From Mycoplasmoides pirum ATCC 25960 (GTDB taxonomy: Bacteria; Bacillota_I; Bacilli_A; Mycoplasmatales; Mycoplasmoidaceae): a DNA stretch of 64,000 nt. The notes beneath the pieces are model-generated. The model was not told the DNA's origin. It was given only the letters and a program-made list of their open reading frames with translations, and searched no databases. The translations under genes and the position numbers were made by a program. The DNA is taken from positions 124,001 through 188,000 of the forward strand of contig NZ_JMKZ01000002.1 of NCBI RefSeq assembly GCF_000685905.1, written 5' to 3'. Positions 59,707 to 64,000 of the stretch are shown here, one piece after another; position 1 is the stretch's first letter, and each line of letters opens with the position of its first letter.

Positions 59707-61983
59707 TTATTTTTTAAGAAGGTATTGATTTTTTAAAGTTAGTTCCATATTTTTTAATTCATTTGTCAACAATTCAATTAATGTGTTTAATTCTTTTTTA
59801 GTTTTTTTACTAAGTTTTTCCAGAAAAGATTTTAATAACAAAACTTTATTATCATCTGTGTTTGAAACAATCAAAAATATTTCTAAATTTTCAGGTAAAT
59901 CTTTTTTGCTAAATTTGTCAATAAGATTTAAACCAAATTTTTCTACTGCAATCATTGCTCTTACATCATTTTCACAATATTGACATAAATCTTCAGATAA
60001 TTTTTTTCATTCTTTATCACTAATTGCTTCAAAATATCTTAAACTAGTTAAAGCTTGTGCTCTATCTCCGCGTTGAACATTTAAGGATTTATAACTTTTT
60101 GTTTTAGTTTCATCTAAAATTTTTTGTGGAATTAATTCCAAAACATTTTTAATACTATAATATCCATATAAATCTTTTAATCATATATGTCAAACTTGAT
60201 TATTAATATTAAATCAGTTTGCTAAATCATATAAATTTGCAACTATAGCATCAATTTTTTTATTATATTCTTCATCTTGTAAATAATCTTTTAATTCAAG
60301 TAATCTACTTTTTTCAAAAGATGCATTATAAACAATATAGTCATATTCAAAAGCATTGTCAACATATAAACTATCAACTACTTTTTTAAAAAAAGATAAA
60401 TTTATGTCCCTTGGGTCAACTATTAAATTTTGACATTCAAATTTATTGGTATTATCATTTTTTATTATTGAACATTGCGTAATAATTTGTGCATATGGAA
60501 ATGAGTTATCTATAGCTCTAATAGATGGATTTATAGTCTCAAAATCAAAGTATATTTTTTTTTGTTTTAAATGAGGAAAATCAATCAAATCATTCAATAA
60601 ATATTGAAGATTTTCATAACTATTAAAAGGGTAATTTAATATTTGAAATCATAAAGCTTCTTTTTTAGTTCAATTAAAATAATTTTCTTTTGATAATGAA
60701 TTAGTATCTACATAAGTATAATCAATTTCGAATATCGAATCTTTAGTTTTATTTCTTCATAAATCAAAATTAAAAAAATTTAAATTGTTTTCCTTAAATT
60801 CATTTAAAAAAAATTTGTAAAAATTAATTAGCAAAGGTAAGAATTTTAAATTTAAAAAAAAATTTAAAGAAATTTGAGAATTATTTTTGTACTTATTTAC
60901 AAATTGAAATGCTTTTTCAAAACTAATAACTTTTCCCGAATATAAAAAAATTTCATTATCTAGTCCTCAAACTTGTCTAACTTGCTTTTGATATGAAAAT
61001 TTATCTCAATATGAATCGAATTTAGAAGTAAATGGTACAGCTAAATTATTTGAAATATTTGTACTATTAATTTCATTAATGATTTCTCAAAAATTATCAA
61101 CTATATTTTTATATTCTTTTAAAAAATCTACATATTTTAAAGAAATTTTATTTAATTTATCTACATTAAGTAACATTTCAAAATCTAAAAATTTTTTGCC
61201 TTTAATAAGATTATTAATTTCAATAAAATTTTTATTTGAAAAATTAGAATTTAATTTTTTATCATCACTTTTATCATATCTTTTAGAACTTTTAGTTAAT
61301 GAAACAAGATTTGTAACACTAAAAGAAATGTGTCCTTTTGGTTTACGTTCTTTAGCAAACAAAAACAAAGATGCGTTTTTTAATGGAATATTATGTTTGG
61401 TAATTTCTATTTGAAAATAAAAATTTAATAAATCTGATCTTTTTGTTCCTGTTGAACTTTTAGCAAAAAAGATTTCGTAATCTTTTTTAAAACTAACAAT
61501 TGCAATTGGTTTAGCTATTGCATTATTATATATGAAAACAGGATTTAAAAATAATGTTGGTTCTTTAACTTTATCAATAAAATCTTTAATTTTTTTATAT
61601 TTATTTTCTAAAGTAAATTTTTCTGTAGGAAACATTTCATCAAAGTCAACAACATTAAAAATATTTAAAGACTGTTTAGAGAAATTAATTAAGAAGTTAA
61701 TTAATTTTTCATAAATAATTTTTCCTTCAATTATTTTAGGATTTGAGTTGCTTGATAATTTAATATCATTCGAATTTAAATATATATCTAAAGGATCAAA
61801 TTCAATATATTCATCTAAATCTTGTTCAACATCAAATGTGATTGATTTGCCTTTATTATTTTTATTATATGAATTAAAAATACCCTCAATTTCATCGTTA
61901 TTTAAGTATCAAAATGATGAAGGCCTATTAAAGTAATTAACAAAATCATTTTTTGAAACAAAATTTAATTTTTTAAATGACAT
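59707..61983 (-). CDS. DUF2779 / UU173-family putative nuclease
   Basis: 758 residues. N-terminal half similar in layout to RecB/Cas4-like nuclease families (SKNDFVNYFNRPSSFWYLNN). The C-terminal half carries DEDD-exonuclease motifs: YFDFETIN with Asp480 and Glu482, an intervening YDYIVYNASFEKSRL, and CQYCENDVRAM with Asp673. Matches the DUF2779 family named after Ureaplasma UU173; activity unproven. Overlaps fmt by one base (TAATG), so the two are coupled. Sits after fmt, as M. genitalium MG366 does after MG365 (recalled). Confidence 0.8.
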
Positions 61984-62921
61984 TAAAAAAAATTATCTCC
62001 AATATTAAAAGGAAATTTACCATTATAATTTACAATATTTGTTTGCTTTTTTCCTGGAATTAAAAATTCAAAAACATGAACACAACTATTTGGATCATTT
62101 GATTGAATACATATATATTTTTTTTCTATTAAATTAATTGTTCCTGGTTTTGAGTCAAATTTATGTTGTCCTTCAAAAGCATTAAAGAATTTAAAAATTT
62201 TATTGTTTTTATAATAACTATATGTTCCGGGTTTTGGAGAAAAAGCTTTTATATGTTGAATAATTAGTTTGCCAGAAGAATTTCAATTGATTTTTTCTTG
62301 CTCTTTAGTTAAAACAGGAGCATAACTTTTTTTTGAATCATTTTGATCAATTCAAGTAATTTGATTTGAAATTATTTTGTTCAAACAATCAACTAAAATT
62401 TTAGGAGCTTGTTTGATGACTTCATTCATTAAATCACCTGCAGTTCAATTTTTATCTATATCAAAAACATTTTGAAAGCAACATGGTCCTGCATCCATTT
62501 CTTTAATTAATTTAATAATAGATATTCCAGTTTTGTTGTCATTATTTCAAATAGCATGTTGAATTGGGGCACCACCACGATATTTTGGTAATAATGATGG
62601 ATGAACATTTATAATTCCATGTACAAATAAATCACGTATCTGTTTAGGCAAGAATTGCCCATATGCTACGCAAACACCAATATCTGGTTTTAATTTGTTT
62701 AAAAATTGACACATGTCAATTATTTTTTCAGGTTGCAAACAAATAATATTATTTTTTAAAGCAATATTTTTTACTTCAGAAAACAAATTATTTTTTTTTG
62801 CTTTCGGATTATCAGGTTGACATACGATAGCTAAAACTTCAAAATTTTTGTTGTTTAGTATTTCTAATAAACAATTTGAACTTAATGTTGTTGATCCAAA
62901 AAAAATGATTTTTGTAATCAT
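61983..62921 (-). CDS. fmt: Methionyl-tRNA formyltransferase
   Basis: Formylates initiator Met-tRNA. 312 residues: IFFGSTTLSSNCLLEI, the [22 protein letters not shown] catalytic stretch (Asn, His), EMDAGP (Asp), and a C-terminal OB-like domain (FSPKPGTYSYYKNNKIFKF). Works with glyA (C1 units) and def in this window. Weak ribosome-binding site. Confidence 0.95.
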
Positions 62922-62928
62922 AAATGTT

Positions 62929-64000
62929 TTAGTTAATATCTATAGTTCCTGGCGGAAGAAATCTATTCGTTTTTTCTAAATTTTTTGAATCATTTCTGTT
63001 TAAATCGTTATCTCTTGAAAAATCACTTGTTCCTGGAGGTAAAGCTTTTGTATCATGTTTTATTCGTTTTGAATCTGAATTACTATGTTCTCTTGTGCCG
63101 GGAGGCAATGATTTTGTATCACGTCTGTTTCTTCATGATCTAGTATCACTAGAATGTTCTCTTGTTCCTGGAGGTAATGATTTTGTGTCACGTCTATTTC
63201 TTCATGATCTAGTATCATTAGAATATTCTTGTGTTCCGGGAGGCAATGATTTTGTATCACGTCTGTTTCTTCATGATCTAGTATCACTAGAATGTTCTCT
63301 TGTTCCTGGAGGTAATGATTTTGTTGATCTATCCACACCATTTAAATTTGTAGTTCTTGAGTCACCACTAGAATTTTCATCAAATGAATTTTCATAATTG
63401 TAATCAACATAACGAGATTTTTTTGCATTTCTTTTTGCTTCTTTAGCAGCTTTTTGTTTTTTAATTTTTGCAATTCTAATATCTTCTCTTCTTTTTAATG
63501 GTTCAATTCATTTGAATTCTGTGTTGAAATCTTTTAATCCATTTATAACAATAACGCGTCTAGTTGGTGATTTTTTATCACCTGTCATTTTTTGAATAAC
63601 TTCTGCTTCAAAAATTCTTGGTTTATCCATTTCTTGTGTTTTGGGATTTTTTGTTACAAAATAAATACAATAAAGTTCACGATTAGCTTCTTTGGTTCTA
63701 GATGCTTTATAACGTTTTATTGCTTTTTTATCTAAATTATTTTTTCTTATATATGCTTCAGTTTCAGCATTAAAAGCTTTACGAATTCTTTTTTCTTGTA
63801 ATGGATTTGGACGTTTAGCAACAAAAGAATAAACAACCTCTTTTCCATTTTCATTGTTTTCAGCAAGAAATTTTTTGATTGTTTGTCAAACCTCATCCTT
63901 TTTAGCTTTTTTTGGTGTTCCATCAAATCCATTTGCAGCATTTTTCTTTTTACGTTTTGAAAAAAAGTAGATTACTGCTACAATTGGAATGATAAGAATT
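62929..64000 (-). CDS. Membrane protein with tandem PPGT repeats, N-terminus off the window
   Basis: The last 356 residues are visible; translation continues past 64000. A membrane helix (ILIIPIVAVIYFF) at the window edge precedes a basic KRKKK stop-transfer, so the rest is probably cytoplasmic. A charged domain of about 200 residues follows, then repeats containing SLPPGTREHSSDTRSW, each with a TGA Trp codon. The end is FLPPGTIDIN. No family recognised. Stop at 62929-62931, 7 bases before fmt. Confidence 0.75.
63094..63370 (-). repeat. 69-bp tandem repeats (23-residue unit)
   Basis: The PPGT codons recur at exact 69-base spacing (63094, 63163, 63232, 63301), with near-identical sequence between. 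The unit encodes TKSLPPGTREHSSDTRSWRNRRD in shortened view (SLPPGT + SSDTRSWRNRRD). Degenerate PPGT copies continue at 63028 and 62944. Adjacent copies differ by a few silent or conservative changes (Q/R, N/S). Confidence 0.9.

Noticed and set aside
62929-63370. LPPGT resembling a sortase LPXTG signal
   Set aside because: The motif is internal and repeated, there is no following hydrophobic segment, and wall-less mollicutes lack peptidoglycan anchoring.
63028-63370. Repeats as a CRISPR array
   Set aside because: Units are contiguous 69-bp coding repeats without variable spacers, and no cas genes are present.
63095-63397. Plus-strand ORF with repeated MPGGNDFVSRLFLHDLV-like units
   Set aside because: It is the antisense shadow of the 69-bp repeats; the minus frame continues into a membrane protein with normal composition on both sides.

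Overview
The window is strongly AT-rich and reads as Mollicutes (mycoplasma) DNA using genetic code 4. Dozens of recognisable housekeeping proteins are intact only if TGA is read as tryptophan; for example S8 and S14 both end in a Trp encoded by TGA just before a TAG stop. Gene content and order (def/gmk/PP2C/kinase/rsgA/pgi/rpe; asnS/pgsA/cinA/.../galE; glycosyltransferase/efp/nusB; fmt followed by a DUF2779 gene) fit the M. pneumoniae / Ureaplasma / M. penetrans branch, which is an inference from family knowledge. I see no tRNA, rRNA, insertion sequence or CRISPR array. Nearly all genes are on the minus strand; only def, a DUF1600-like membrane protein, a metallo-beta-lactamase-fold hydrolase and a proline iminopeptidase are on plus.

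Layout. 1-5.4 kb: rpe (cut by the window edge), pgi, rsgA, an STPK/PP2C signalling pair and gmk, divergent from def (5.4-6.0 kb). 6.0-8.8 kb: a large P-type cation ATPase. 8.85-9.3 kb: non-coding, with two hairpins that share the same apical loop. 9.3-18.9 kb: an oligopeptide ABC importer (oppA-B-C-D-F, with a giant insertion in OppF) followed by a small divergent sigma-factor-like gene. 19.1-34.2 kb: the S10-spc-alpha ribosomal super-operon from rpsJ to rplQ, with secY, adk, map, infA and rpoA. 34.3-38.9 kb: glyA, a polytopic membrane protein, a DUF31 serine-protease lipoprotein and upp. 39-44.3 kb: galE, an acidic unknown protein, cinA, pgsA and asnS. 44.4-47.1 kb: an MBL hydrolase, coaD, nusG, secE and rpmG. 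47.2-50.7 kb: a BspA-type leucine-rich-repeat surface protein, coaX and a membrane protein. 50.7-55 kb: nusB, an Asp23-family protein, efp, a GT2 glycosyltransferase, an acyltransferase-3-like membrane protein and OsmC. 55-64 kb: pip, a small membrane protein, a 1037-residue surface protein, a DUF2779 putative nuclease, fmt and a partial membrane protein with 69-bp tandem repeats.

The most interesting points are these. (1) A perfect 14-bp inverted repeat flanks about 150 bp of promoter-like DNA upstream of the BspA-type surface gene, resembling the invertible promoter switches described for M. penetrans lipoproteins. (2) Two otherwise unrelated surface proteins share a C-terminal membrane segment and cytoplasmic tail motif (IDxLTVxxGxVFKKLS). 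(3) A divergent sigma-like protein sits downstream of opp, followed by twin hairpins with identical loops. (4) PPG-rich repeats occur in the same window as an EF-P whose tip loop lacks the usual PGKG. (5) The P-type ATPase has His in place of the key M6 Asp.
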